Shown here piece after piece: positions 1 to 9,788 of a stretch of DNA of 64,000 nucleotides. The DNA is taken from assembly GCA_902801175.1 (NCBI GenBank), contig CADCHF010000017.1, positions 1-64,000 on the forward strand, read 5' to 3'. The notes under the pieces were generated by a model, which made no database searches, was not told the origin of the DNA, and saw only the letters and a program-made list of their open reading frames with translations. The DNA is from an uncultured Coriobacteriaceae bacterium (GTDB taxonomy: Bacteria > Actinomycetota > Coriobacteriia > Coriobacteriales > Atopobiaceae). Position numbers and translations under genes: made by a program. Position 1 is the first letter of the stretch. Each line of letters begins with the position of its first letter.

Positions 1-1
1 G

Positions 2-211
2 CTGCACACCATCGCAACAGGCAACATGACCCCGAGCTTCCGCGTGCTTCCCGATGGGACCGTGCGCCCAGTGTACTTCTATGCCGTGGATGCCGACGAA
101 TTTGTGGTCAACAAGCTGCTCGACCGTGGCAGCCTTGCCGCAACGACTCTGGTCACCAACGTGCAGGACTTCATCACGCTGGTTGCCCACGGGCTCGGGC
201 TCTGGAACTAG
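2..211 (+). CDS. C-terminal fragment of an unknown protein
   Basis: An open frame enters from the left edge and stops with TAG at 209-211, leaving 69 visible residues. The fragment contains a short beta-rich stretch around VRPVYFYAVDADEFV and ends GLGLWN. An internal ATG at 26 has no ribosome-binding site, so the gene surely begins outside the window. I recognise no family. A good intrinsic terminator follows 30 bases later, which supports this being a real gene end. Confidence 0.6.
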   Translation: MHTIATGNMTPSFRVLPDGTVRPVYFYAVDADEFVVNKLLDRGSLAATTLVTNVQDFITLVAHGLGLWN

Positions 212-241
212 CAGCAGATACGCACTGGTTCACAATAGTTT

Positions 242-280
242 GCCCGCCACCCTCTTTAGGAGTGTGGCGGGCTGTTGTTT
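242..280 (+). terminator. Intrinsic terminator
   Basis: GCCCGCCAC at 242-250 pairs perfectly with GTGGCGGGC at 264-272 and is followed by the T-rich tail TGTTGTTTG. It lies between the truncated gene ending at 211 and the convergent cysK ending at 352. Confidence 0.8.
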
Positions 281-351
281 GTGTCTGCGTGCAAACTCGC
301 AGGGTAGGTCTGCGTCAGGCCCCTGCCTTTGTATCCGAGCGGCGCGGCAAC

Positions 352-1293
352 CTAGTAGATCAGGCCCTCCTCGCCGCAGAAGAGCTTGGTGGAGATGTAG
401 CGCTCACCGGTGTCGGGCAAGATGGTGACCACCGTCTTGCCGGGGCCAAGCTCACGCGCGAGCTTGAGTGCCGCAACCACGTTGGTGCCCGACGAGATGC
501 CGCACATGTCCTCGCGCGCCAGGCGACGGGCCATCTCAAGGGCCTCGATGTCGGTCACGATGCAGATGTCATCGTAGATGTCCTGGTCAAGGATCTCTGG
601 AATGATGCCGTCGCCAATGCCCATCTGCAGGTGCGTGCCCACGGGATGCCCCGAAAGGATGGCCGCCTGGTCGGGCTCAACTGCCCAAATGCGCACGTTG
701 GGATTAACGGCGCGCAGCACGCGACCAACGCCGGTGAGCGTGCCGCCCGTGCCAATGCCCGAGCAGAAGCCGTCGATGCGCGTGTCTGCGTCGGCAATAA
801 TCTCGACTGCCGTGTGCTCGCGGTGGGCAGCAAGGTTGTCAACGTTCTCAAACTGCTGCGGCACGTAAACGCGGGGGTCCTCCTTGGCCATCTGGAGCGC
901 CCGCTGAATGCAGCGATCGACACAGGCGCCAATGTCGCCGTCGTCGTGTTCAAGGATGACCTGCGCTCCGTAGTGCACCACCAGGCGACGACGCTCGATG
1001 GACACGGAGTCGGGCATGATGATCTTGGCCTGATAGCCCAGGACCGCCGCCACCAACGCAAGGCCAATGCCCTGGTTTCCACTGGTAGGCTCCACGATGA
1101 TGGAGTCGGGGCGCAGCTCTCCACGCTCCTCCGCACCGCGCACCATCTGCAGTGCGGTACGAGTCTTGATAGAGCCACCAACGTTGGTGGCCTCAAACTT
1201 TACAAGGATGCGGGCGCAATCGGCCTCGGGGATATGGTTGAGGCGAATGAGCGGGGTGTGGCCCACCGCCTGCAAAATGTTGTCGTAAATCAT
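352..1293 (-). CDS. cysK: Cysteine synthase (O-acetylserine sulfhydrylase)
   Basis: A PLP enzyme of 313 residues that makes L-cysteine from O-acetylserine and sulfide. The family signature around the PLP lysine is present as GGSIKTR (Lys43; usual form GSVKDR). The substrate-binding TSGNQGIG (usual TSGNTGIG), the phosphate-binding GTGGTLTGVG and the GISSGTN segment near the C terminus are also visible. I chose the ATG at 1291-1293 because GGAAAGGAAC lies just upstream; a frame-compatible extension to 1317 has no such site. The gene stands alone, convergent with the truncated gene at the left edge. The non-consensus PLP loop leaves some room for a related beta-substituting enzyme, but CysK is the best call. 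Confidence 0.9.
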   Translation of the reverse strand: MIYDNILQAVGHTPLIRLNHIPEADCARILVKFEATNVGGSIKTRTALQMVRGAEERGELRPDSIIVEPTSGNQGIGLALVAAVLGYQAKIIMPDSVSIERRRLVVHYGAQVILEHDDGDIGACVDRCIQRALQMAKEDPRVYVPQQFENVDNLAAHREHTAVEIIADADTRIDGFCSGIGTGGTLTGVGRVLRAVNPNVRIWAVEPDQAAILSGHPVGTHLQMGIGDGIIPEILDQDIYDDICIVTDIEALEMARRLAREDMCGISSGTNVVAALKLARELGPGKTVVTILPDTGERYISTKLFCGEEGLIY

Positions 1294-1329
1294 GGGCGTT
1301 CCTTTCCTTGCCATCAAGGCGCACCGATG

Positions 1330-1335
1330 ATTCTA
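1330..1335 (-). promoter_or_regulatory. Possible extended -10 box for cysK
   Basis: On the minus strand TAGAAT is preceded by TG one base away (TGCTAGAAT), an extended -10 pattern about 37 bases before the cysK start. No convincing -35 box was seen. An inverted repeat GGCGCAC (1318-1324) / GTGCGCC (1341-1347) brackets it and could be an operator. Confidence 0.35.
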
Positions 1336-1474
1336 GCAGTGTGCGCCAGTCCCACGCAGCCCGCTTTGCACCTATACGACAAGCGAATGCAGAAGGTGGC
1401 CCCCGGGACACGCCGCCAGGCATAATGAAAGACGGTGGCCTCCTTACAGTTACAATTAATCTCAAAGGGAAACA

Positions 1475-1494
1475 GGCATGTAGGAGGGCATGCC
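1475..1494 (+). promoter_or_regulatory. Leader hairpin with AGGAGG loop
   Basis: GGCATGTAGGAGGGCATGCC can fold into a seven-pair stem (one G-U pair) whose six-base loop is AGGAGG. It ends 18 bases before the aldo/keto reductase start. A nearly identical element with a perfect stem lies 19 bases before the LUD-domain gene at 6117. The real ribosome-binding site lies between hairpin and start codon, so the loop is an extra Shine-Dalgarno-like sequence. Confidence 0.55.
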
Positions 1495-1512
1495 GTATGA
1501 GAGGAGAAGGAT

Positions 1513-2628
1513 ATGTCGTATTTAGGAGAGGGAACCACCAAGTTGGGCTTTGGCCTCATGCGCCTGCCAAAGCTTGAGGACGGGACCATCGACGTGCCTC
1601 AGGTATCGCAGATGGTCGACGAGTTCTTGGCGGCTGGAGGCACCTACTTTGACACCGCCTGGGCCTACAACAGGTCTGAGGAGGCAATCCGTCAGGCACT
1701 CATCGAGCGCTACCCGCGCGAGAGCTACACCATTGCAACCAAGAACGCCGCCTGGATTGGCGCAACCAGTGCCGAGGAGGCACGCGCACAGCTGACGACA
1801 TCGCTCGAGAGGCTGGGCACCAGCTACATTGACTACTACCTGCTGCACAACCTTGGCGCAAGCCGCACTGAGGTCTTTGAGCGCTGGGACATGTGGGGGT
1901 GGGCCAAGCAGATGAAGGCAGAGGGCAAGATTCGCCACCTGGGCTTCTCGTTCCACGACAACGCCGAGACGCTCAAGGGCGTACTCGAGAAGCATGCGGA
2001 CGACGCTGAGTTCATTCAGCTGCAGATCAACTATGCAGACTGGGAGGACGGCAGCGTGCAGAGCCGCAAGGTGTGGGAGGTCGCCCGTAGCTACGGCAAG
2101 CCCGTCGTGATCATGGAGCCCGTCAAGGGCGGCATGCTCGCCAACCCGCCCGCACCTGTGCTCGACATCCTGCGCGCCGCTGAGCCAGATCGCACACCCG
2201 TTGAGTGGGCTTTGCGCTTTGCGATGAACACCGAGGGGCTTATCGCCTGCCTCTCGGGCATGTCTTCGCTCGAGCAGATGCGGCAGAACCTGGCCACGCT
2301 CAAGGGTCTCTCCCCGCTCTCGCAGACCGAGCTCGACACTCTGGCCGCCGCGCGCGCAAAGCTCGCCGAGCTTATCGCCGTGCCCTGCACCGGCTGCCAC
2401 TACTGCATGGAAGAGTGCCCAGTAAGCATGCCCATCGCCGGCATCATGGAGAGCCTCAACCGCGATGCCCTCTATGGGATTGACAAGGGCAAGGGCAACT
2501 ACGGCTTTGCCACGCGCGATGGCGTCAAGGCCAGCGACTGTATCCAGTGCTACCAGTGCGAAGGCGCCTGCCCGCAGCACATCGACATCGTTCACCAGCT
2601 TGAGGTCGCCGCAGAGAAGTTTGAGTAG
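1513..2628 (+). CDS. Aldo/keto reductase with C-terminal 4Fe-4S ferredoxin domain
   Basis: A 371-residue cytosolic oxidoreductase. Residues 1-280 form an aldo/keto reductase barrel: the N-terminal LGFGLMRLP, the YFDTAWAY segment with the catalytic Asp and Tyr, the TKN lysine and the YLLHN histidine region. Residues 285-371 carry two cysteine clusters, C292/C295/C298/C302 and C343/C346/C349/C353, each CxxCxxCxxxCP, typical of two 4Fe-4S clusters. This architecture is common in anaerobes, where the electron donor may be ferredoxin-like; the substrate is unknown. The ATG at 1513 follows GAGGAGAAGGAT. Its leader shares an AGGAGG-loop hairpin with the LUD gene at 6117, suggesting common control. 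Confidence 0.9.
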   Translation: MSYLGEGTTKLGFGLMRLPKLEDGTIDVPQVSQMVDEFLAAGGTYFDTAWAYNRSEEAIRQALIERYPRESYTIATKNAAWIGATSAEEARAQLTTSLERLGTSYIDYYLLHNLGASRTEVFERWDMWGWAKQMKAEGKIRHLGFSFHDNAETLKGVLEKHADDAEFIQLQINYADWEDGSVQSRKVWEVARSYGKPVVIMEPVKGGMLANPPAPVLDILRAAEPDRTPVEWALRFAMNTEGLIACLSGMSSLEQMRQNLATLKGLSPLSQTELDTLAAARAKLAELIAVPCTGCHYCMEECPVSMPIAGIMESLNRDALYGIDKGKGNYGFATRDGVKASDCIQCYQCEGACPQHIDIVHQLEVAAEKFE

Positions 2629-2639
2629 ACCTTACCCGT

Positions 2640-2681
2640 GCATTGCGGCGGGCATCTGATGCGTGATGCCCGCCGCAATGC
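2640..2681 (+). terminator. Strong stem-loop after the aldo/keto reductase gene
   Basis: GCATTGCGGCGGGCATC at 2640-2656 pairs perfectly with its complement at 2665-2681. It has no T tract, so it may act as an RNA 3' end protector as much as an intrinsic terminator. Confidence 0.6.
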
Positions 2682-2778
2682 GGGACATGGTGAGTGCCGC
2701 TTTCATCTTTTGCATATTACGTATCTTCTATACGTGTTTTTGCATGAATCTAAGCAGCTAACAGAGCAAGGTCCTCGC

Positions 2779-2945
2779 AAGTGGCAAGAATTGCGCGATA
2801 TGCGAGTCCAATCTTGTGACAAGCACCACCAACAGCAATCGCTAGCCGCAAATTGCCTGTTTGTTGGCTTTGCCACGGCACCAAACGGCCCCTTGGAAGA
2901 GGCTCCAAAATGTATGACTCGCATATCGCGCATTTTTTGCCACTT
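2779..2945. repeat. Long-arm inverted repeat in a non-coding stretch
   Basis: The 29-base arm at 2779-2807 (starting AAGTGGCAAGAATTGCGCG) matches the reverse complement of 2917-2945 at all but two positions, with 109 bases between. It occupies the middle of the 497-base gap 2629-3125, in which I see no protein gene. The architecture (about 30-base arms around a roughly 100-base core) resembles a small non-autonomous mobile element or a structured RNA. No target-site duplication was recognised. Confidence 0.55.
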
Positions 2946-3101
2946 AGGGCACCCTTTGCTCGCCACAAGGCTGCTGCCGCATCCATTACGCGCAACAGCA
3001 TTGCTCGAGGCAGGATCCGCCTCACCCCAATTGCGCAACACCGTTCGTCGGTAGCTCCCAAGGGGGCCTCCTACGCACCCCCTGCGCTTTAATACCAATA
3101 G

Positions 3102-4541
<1,440 letters not shown>

Positions 4542-4585
4542 CGGTCACGCGCCACTGAGCTATCGCATTGGAGGAAGGAGACATC

Positions 4586-5251
4586 ATGGCAGAGGACATG
4601 AGCAAGGTTGCAAGCACCAAGGGAATGAGCGAGTTTGAGCGAGGCTACGCCGTGCCCGACTGTGTGGTGCTCGACAGCGCCTATTGCTCGATGGGTCGCA
4701 TGGTGGCCGTGCGTGCCTGCAAGCAGGCTGGCTGGACATATCACGACACCACAACCCTTCTTGAGCTGGTTCCCGAGTGCGGCGTAACGCCCGGCGACAT
4801 GGACGCCTTTGAGCTAAAGTCCGCCGAGCCCGACGCTGACCTTGCCGCCCTGCGAGAGAGCAACGAATACCAGCGCATTATTGGCGCCTATCGCCTGGCA
4901 GCCGAGCGAGCACTCGCGCAGGGACCCTGTCTCATCCATGACCGCGTTGACAAGGAGTTTGTCGAAAGCCTCGGAAAGACCTGTGCAAGCGCTATGACCT
5001 ACGCAACCGACCGGCCCGCCATGCGCGTACGCGCCAAGGTCTCGCCGCTGTATGCCAACCTCACAAGCGACGCCGAGCTTGACGCGGCCATCGCGTTTGA
5101 GGACGCGCACCGTCGCGCCTGGCATGCGCTGGGCAGCGACACCACCGTTTGGGGAGAGCCGGCCACCTACGACCTCATGATCAACACCGATGCCATCGGT
5201 CGCGACTTTGCGGCACAGCTCCTCGCACAGCTGATGATTGGGCAGCAGTAG
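4586..5251 (+). CDS. Cytidylate kinase-like family protein
   Basis: A 221-residue protein of the cytidylate-kinase-like family. The tell-tale parts are the N-terminal strand VVLDSAYCSMGRMVA, where kinases of this family have a GSGG phosphate loop, the middle PCLIHDRVDKEF (family form PCVIxGR), and the C-terminal GEPATYDLMINTD. The P-loop is therefore not canonical (CSMG instead of GSGG), so kinase activity is doubtful. ATG at 4586 is chosen because GAGGAAGGAGA precedes it; a TTG 18 bases upstream overlaps that site. It follows the GH1 gene by 44 bases, suggesting an operon, perhaps a nucleotide- or sugar-sensing role. The function is unproven. Confidence 0.65.
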   Translation: MAEDMSKVASTKGMSEFERGYAVPDCVVLDSAYCSMGRMVAVRACKQAGWTYHDTTTLLELVPECGVTPGDMDAFELKSAEPDADLAALRESNEYQRIIGAYRLAAERALAQGPCLIHDRVDKEFVESLGKTCASAMTYATDRPAMRVRAKVSPLYANLTSDAELDAAIAFEDAHRRAWHALGSDTTVWGEPATYDLMINTDAIGRDFAAQLLAQLMIGQQ

Positions 5252-5281
5252 CCAGGGTCCGTCAACGCAAAGCGGAAGGGC

Positions 5282-5305
5282 GGTGCCGTTTTGAGAGGCG
5301 GCACC
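5282..5305 (+). terminator. Stem-loop after the GH1 operon
   Basis: GGTGCCG at 5282-5288 pairs with CGGCACC at 5299-5305. It is 30 bases after the stop of the kinase-like gene, with no T tract. Confidence 0.45.
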
Positions 5306-5466
5306 CGCTCGGGCCAGGGGCTCGTTGCGAGCATGCCCGTGCCCGCCGCCTCAAACCATGGGACAACCAGCAGGCGAGACCCCCGCATAATCAATAACAA
5401 GTGTGGCATTGCGAATCTGACGTATACGCATGGTCCGTTCCCTCCTCCGGACGCTCCCTCACCGCT

Positions 5467-5760
5467 TTATTCTTGCAGGGCCGGACTGTCCTTGAGTCCG
5501 TCAAGGCGCTTCTTGGCGCGCAAGCTGTACACGCCACCCGCCACAAACACCGCCGTGGCCACCAATAGCAGCACGTAGCCAATGCTCACAAGCGTGGGCG
5601 AACTCTTTGTAATGATGAGGCCTGCACCGGACGCGAGCAGGCCCAGCGCCGTGCGCTCAATAGAGAGGAAGGTCCTGAGCAGCGCAAACTTGGTCCGGTC
5701 ATAGGCCAGGTGGTCGCGCAGGATCATATCGCCTTCGTGGTTCTTGTACTCGTACTCCAT
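5467..5760 (-). CDS. DUF202 small membrane protein (YidH-like)
   Basis: A 97-residue membrane protein. It has a charged N terminus, the DUF202 signature RTFLSIERTALGLLASG leading into the first membrane segment (about residues 30-47), a second segment around residues 54-76 (VLLLVATAVFVAGG) and a basic cytoplasmic tail. The function of this family is not known. ATG at 5760 is preceded by GAGGGAGG. It is transcribed alone, convergent with the GH1/kinase pair. An upstream in-frame extension of 71 codons lacks a start signal and reads as low-complexity translation, so I left it out. Confidence 0.8.
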   Translation of the reverse strand: MEYEYKNHEGDMILRDHLAYDRTKFALLRTFLSIERTALGLLASGAGLIITKSSPTLVSIGYVLLLVATAVFVAGGVYSLRAKKRLDGLKDSPALQE

Positions 5761-6077
5761 GAGTTGCCTCCCTCGCTGTGCTCTTTCGATTTCATGATAA
5801 GCCACAGGCATACGGAAAGCCCCTGGCACCGGTCTCCGAGAAACGCCGTTGCGTCCCAAGGGCCTCGCATGTGGCACCCGCAGGCAACACCGTTCCGCAG
5901 GAATGCGCCTCACATCAAGAGCGTCCTCGTGCAAAGAGCCACGGCAGGTTGGACGCATTGGAGCATGCGCCACAGGTCAGCGGCCTCGCACAAAAGCCGA
6001 GCACGTCCCTTTAGCAAACGGCACCCACGCACGCAAACGCCGCAGCCACTGGTTGGCATCGGCGTATCATGGAACAC

Positions 6078-6097
6078 GGCATGTAGGAGGACATGCC
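6078..6097 (+). promoter_or_regulatory. Leader hairpin with AGGAGG loop
   Basis: GGCATGTAGGAGGACATGCC is a perfect seven-pair stem around the loop AGGAGG (eight pairs if the flanking C and G at 6077 and 6098 are counted). It ends 19 bases before the LUD gene start, matching the element at 1475-1494 in sequence and distance. Confidence 0.6.
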
Positions 6098-6116
6098 GCA
6101 ATGGATAGGAGAGGGT

Positions 6117-6746
6117 ATGGACGTCAATATCACCAAGCGCAACGAGCTTCTGGCGCAAAAGGTCATCAAGGGACTTGCGTCGCGAAACATGACCGGATAC
6201 TACGCCGCAACGCGTGAGGAGGCGCTTGCAAAGGCGCTCGAGCTCATTGAGCCCGGCTCGACCGTGACCATGGGCGGCGCCATGAGCGCGCACGAGATTG
6301 GCCTGGTCAAGGCCGTGCAAGAGGGTGACTACAACTTCATAGACCGCGACAAGATCGAGGACAAGCGCGCCGCCATGCTCGCGGCCTACGACGCGGACGT
6401 CTTTCTTGCCAGTACCAACGCCATGACCGAGGACGGCGTGCTCGTCAACATTGACGGCAACTCCAACCGCGTCTCGGCCATTGCCCAAGGACCAAAGAAG
6501 GTCATTTTCATTGTGGGCATGAACAAGGTCTGCAGCGACGTGGACGGTGCCATAAAGCGCGCCCGCAACGTAGCCGCACCCATCAACGCCCAGCGCTTTG
6601 GCCTGGCGACCCCCTGCAGCAAGACGGGCGCATGCGCCAACTGCAAGTCGGCCGACACCATCTGCTGCCAGTTCCTCATCACGCGCTACTCGCGCCACGC
6701 GGGACGCATCCACGTAATCCTGGTCAACGACAACCTGGGCTTCTAG
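6117..6746 (+). CDS. LUD-domain protein (LutC/YkgG-like)
   Basis: A 209-residue protein of the LUD (lactate utilisation) family. Visible are the TVTMGGAMSAHEIGL region and the C-terminal cysteine-rich PCSKTGACANCKSADTICC, typical of stand-alone YkgG-like LUD proteins in anaerobes. Relatives in the LutABC complex take part in lactate oxidation, but no LutA or LutB partner is here, so the role is open. I chose ATG at 6117, preceded by ATAGGAGAGGGT, over the in-frame ATG at 6093, which lies inside the leader hairpin and only two bases from AGGAGG. The shared leader links it to the aldo/keto reductase at 1513. Confidence 0.82.
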   Translation: MDVNITKRNELLAQKVIKGLASRNMTGYYAATREEALAKALELIEPGSTVTMGGAMSAHEIGLVKAVQEGDYNFIDRDKIEDKRAAMLAAYDADVFLASTNAMTEDGVLVNIDGNSNRVSAIAQGPKKVIFIVGMNKVCSDVDGAIKRARNVAAPINAQRFGLATPCSKTGACANCKSADTICCQFLITRYSRHAGRIHVILVNDNLGF

Positions 6747-6755
6747 GGCAAACAA

Positions 6756-6793
6756 GCCGCGGACCACTGGCAAGGTACCCGGTGATCCGCGGC
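6756..6793. terminator. Bidirectional stem-loop between convergent genes
   Basis: GCCGCGGACCACTGG at 6756-6770 pairs with CCGGTGATCCGCGGC at 6779-6793 with two mismatches. It lies between the LUD gene and the convergent sulfatase gene. Confidence 0.6.
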
Positions 6794-6815
6794 GCTTGTA
6801 TGTTGGGCTGACCGC

Positions 6816-8297
6816 TTAGCGCACGTCCTTGCGGTTTGGCACCCAGTCGGCCGTCTCTTGGTACCAGGTGAGCAGGCGGTCGCGCATGGCGGCCACACGC
6901 TCGGCATAGGCTGGGTCGTCGATGCGGTTGACCCGCTCATGCGGATCGAGCTCAAGATCGTAGAGGGTGTCCCGCTCGTAGAGGCGCATGGTGTACTTGA
7001 GCGCGCCCATGCGAATCATCGTGGCACGCGTGTGGCTGGGGCCTTCCTCGTGCTGCGTGGAGATGCGCGGCCAGTACGGGTCGTGTGGGTCGTCGTGACC
7101 CAGCTCCATGCTCGGACGGTCTCCAAATCCGCGGCCGCCCTCGCAGAACACGGCATCCCTTCCCACGTCGTCACCCGCAAGCACCGGCAAAAGCGACGTG
7201 CCGTACTGCACGTAGCCCAGGTCCATCCCCGTCATGTCCGCCACCGTTGCGCAGAGGTCGTTCAGCTCCACGAGCGCCGGGGTCACCCGCGGTTTCACCG
7301 GGATGCCCGCCGCCGGCTTCACAATGAGGGGCACGTTGGTGAGCGCGTCCTCAAAGCAGTTCTGCACCTTTTCCACCAGGCCATAGTCGCCTGTGTAGTC
7401 ACCGTGATCCGAGAACACAAAGACGGAGGTCTCGTTATAAAGACCCGTCTCGCGGAGCTTGCCCACAACCTGCCCAAGCTGATCGTCAAGCTTGGCCACC
7501 ATGTCCAGATAGGTGGCACGCAGCTCGTTCCACCTCTCCTCGGGCCAACGCGGGTCGAGGTTCATCTTGCGCACGGTCTCTGCCAGCATCGCGGGGCCGT
7601 CCTTGCGCCGCGGAATGCGAGGAGGCAAGGCGCTGCGGTCGGTGATGCCATACCACGGGCGATTGCAGCCATACGGTGGATGCGGAAACGCGAGCGAGCA
7701 GTAAACGAAGAAGGGCCTTTTCCTGCCGCCGGCCGCATAGCGTTCGAGATAGTCCAGCGCCGCTTGCACACAACCCTCGTCGGAGCGGCCATAGCCACCC
7801 GGCTGGGTCTCCCCAATGTAGAAGGAGTACCTGTCGGGATCCCACTTTTGGGCCGCATCGCCTGCCGTGCCATGCTCCAGACCGCTCGACTTCATCACGT
7901 CGATGCGCCTGTCGCGCTGGTTCTTGGGGCTGATGCCGTCGTAGTACTCGTCGCAGTAGGCGGCCTTGGGCCGCGTGCCCGGAACCACGTCGTTGCGGCC
8001 AATCCATATGACCTCATAGCCCGCACCCCTCATGGTGCGCAGGATGTTGGGCTCGTCCTCGTTCTGCAAAAAGTGCATCGTGCGATGCCCGGTGGTGTGC
8101 GGATACAGGCCACTCAAAAAGCTACAGCGACTGGGCACGCACACGGGGTTTTGGCAGTAGGCGTTCCTAAAGGCCACACCCTCCCCTGCCAGCGCATCAA
8201 GGTTTGGCGTGTGTGCGGCACGGTTGCCCAGGTAGTGCTGCGCGTCAGCACGCATCTGATCGGCCACGAAATAAAGGATGTTGGAACGATGAGGCAT
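6816..8297 (-). CDS. Type I sulfatase (Cys-type, formylglycine-dependent)
   Basis: A 493-residue sulfatase of the alkaline-phosphatase superfamily. The N terminus gives the metal site NILYFVADQMRAD. The modification motif CVPSR (C53) within NPVCVPSRCSFLSG shows a cysteine-type enzyme whose C53 must be oxidised to formylglycine. The second metal site is at VFSDHGDYTGDYGL. I see no signal peptide, so a cytoplasmic site is likely. ATG at 8297 follows AAGGAGCGCAT. The divergent neighbour is a radical SAM sulfatase maturase, the expected partner in an anaerobe. The substrate is unknown: choline sulfate and sulfated sugars are possible, but host glycan use cannot be read from the sequence. Confidence 0.92.
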   Translation of the reverse strand: MPHRSNILYFVADQMRADAQHYLGNRAAHTPNLDALAGEGVAFRNAYCQNPVCVPSRCSFLSGLYPHTTGHRTMHFLQNEDEPNILRTMRGAGYEVIWIGRNDVVPGTRPKAAYCDEYYDGISPKNQRDRRIDVMKSSGLEHGTAGDAAQKWDPDRYSFYIGETQPGGYGRSDEGCVQAALDYLERYAAGGRKRPFFVYCSLAFPHPPYGCNRPWYGITDRSALPPRIPRRKDGPAMLAETVRKMNLDPRWPEERWNELRATYLDMVAKLDDQLGQVVGKLRETGLYNETSVFVFSDHGDYTGDYGLVEKVQNCFEDALTNVPLIVKPAAGIPVKPRVTPALVELNDLCATVADMTGMDLGYVQYGTSLLPVLAGDDVGRDAVFCEGGRGFGDRPSMELGHDDPHDPYWPRISTQHEEGPSHTRATMIRMGALKYTMRLYERDTLYDLELDPHERVNRIDDPAYAERVAAMRDRLLTWYQETADWVPNRKDVR

Positions 8298-8477
8298 ATG
8301 CGCTCCTTGGCTCCGTCCTGCTTACGCAAGATACTATCCCAGTGAGCCCAAGCAACGGGCCGTTTCTCGCTATCCTTGTTGGGAAGCGAATCCAACCCCA
8401 GGCAAACGCGGTGCATCCATATCGCCGCGCATCAAGCGCGTTAAGCCACAAGTCACAGCCGAGCAAAGGAGCTCTCG

Positions 8478-9563
8478 TTGAATAAGATTTCGGTCTTGGT
8501 CAAGCCGGCCTCGAGCGCATGCAATCTTCGATGCAAATACTGCTTCTACACCAACGTTGCGACATCGCGCGAGGTGGCCAATCACGGAGTGATGGCGGCA
8601 GAGACGGCGGCACTGTTGGCGCAGCGCATTGCCGAGGCAGTGGGTTTTAGCGGTCTGGCAAACATCAGCTTCCAAGGCGGGGAACCCCTGCTGGCGGGCC
8701 TCGACTGGTTCAAGTCGTTTGCCGCGGAGATGGACCGCTACCCAGGCGTTAGACCCAACTGGATCCTTCAGACAAACGGGACCCTACTCAACGAGGAATG
8801 GTGCGCATTCCTTGCAAAACGCGAGTTCTTGGTTGGGATATCGGTCGACGGGACGCGTGCCAACACAAACCGCTACCGCGTCGACGCTTCTGGTGAAGGG
8901 GTCTACGACCGTGCGATACACGCCATAGACCTGTTGGAAGCGGCGGATGTGGAATACAACATCCTCACTGTGGTCACCCGACAGCTGGCGCAAAAGCCCA
9001 AGCAGCTCATGCAGTTCTACCTTAACCACGACTACGTGCACGTGCAGCTCATCCCCTGCCTTCCTCCGCTTGATGGCACCGATGACGGCGTGAGCCTGCG
9101 GCCCCAGGACTTTCGCAGCTTTTATCTGGGGTTCTTCCGCGCTTGGAAGAAGGTGTTCGAGAGCGAGCGGCTCATCCACATCAACCTCTTTGAGGACCTG
9201 GCGGACATGCTTGAGGGCTACAATCCCGTCCAGTGCGGCATGACCGGACGCTGCACCGTGCAGTATGTGGTTGAGGCCAATGGCGACGTCTATCCCTGCG
9301 ACTTCTACTGCTTGGACGAGTACAAGATGGGCAATATTGCCGATGCGCCACTACGCGATCTGTCTGTGAGCTCAGCTGTCAGCGCGTTCCTCGACGACGA
9401 GGACTGTCGGCGCGAGCCCTGCACTGGCTGTCCCTACTCCAGGTTCTGCAACGGGGGCTGCAGGAGGCAGAACGTGTGCTACCTCACCGACCGCGGCTGC
9501 GCCTATCGCGATGTGCTCTCAGAGGTGTTGCCCGAGCTCATATTGCTGTACGACCTCTACTGA
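8478..9563 (+). CDS. Anaerobic sulfatase-maturating enzyme (radical SAM, SPASM)
   Basis: A 361-residue radical SAM enzyme that converts the sulfatase active-site cysteine to formylglycine without oxygen. The CxxxCxxC cluster is at C15/C19/C22 (CNLRCKYCFY). The SPASM domain near residues 250-340 supplies further cysteines (PCDFYC, CRREPCTGCPYSRFCNGGC) for auxiliary 4Fe-4S clusters. The GGEP SAM-binding motif follows NISFQ. The start is TTG at 8478, six bases after AAAGGAG. It is divergent from the sulfatase, 180 bases away, so both may share a control region. Confidence 0.93.
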   Translation: MNKISVLVKPASSACNLRCKYCFYTNVATSREVANHGVMAAETAALLAQRIAEAVGFSGLANISFQGGEPLLAGLDWFKSFAAEMDRYPGVRPNWILQTNGTLLNEEWCAFLAKREFLVGISVDGTRANTNRYRVDASGEGVYDRAIHAIDLLEAADVEYNILTVVTRQLAQKPKQLMQFYLNHDYVHVQLIPCLPPLDGTDDGVSLRPQDFRSFYLGFFRAWKKVFESERLIHINLFEDLADMLEGYNPVQCGMTGRCTVQYVVEANGDVYPCDFYCLDEYKMGNIADAPLRDLSVSSAVSAFLDDEDCRREPCTGCPYSRFCNGGCRRQNVCYLTDRGCAYRDVLSEVLPELILLYDLY

Positions 9564-9680
9564 TTCGAGCTCTTACTGGTACAGAACCCCGCTGCATAAC
9601 GCATCCACATATTGCTGGCACGTCTCTTGCCGCCACGACAGACGCGCCGTGTTGAACCCTGCACAGGGCCAGAGCCTTTC

Positions 9681-9732
9681 GTGTATATAGTTCATATACA
9701 CACTTGACAACTGTGTATGTACAGTATATACA
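9681..9732 (+). promoter_or_regulatory. Promoter and palindromic operators of the YtrA/ABC operon
   Basis: TTGACA (9704-9709) and TATACA (9727-9732) are 17 bases apart. Two dyads overlap it: GTGTATAT/ATATACAC at 9681-9701 and an imperfect TGTATGTAC/GTATATACA at 9714-9732. Autorepression by the GntR product is likely. Confidence 0.75.
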
Positions 9733-9788
9733 TTAGATACGGAAGGACGCTTCCGCGCACCAAATGATCAACCATGGAAGGGACCCCC

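Noticed and set aside
6093-6116. ATG at 6093 as LUD start
   Set aside because: It lies within the leader hairpin two bases from AGGAGG; the ATG at 6117 has better spacing and matches the family start.
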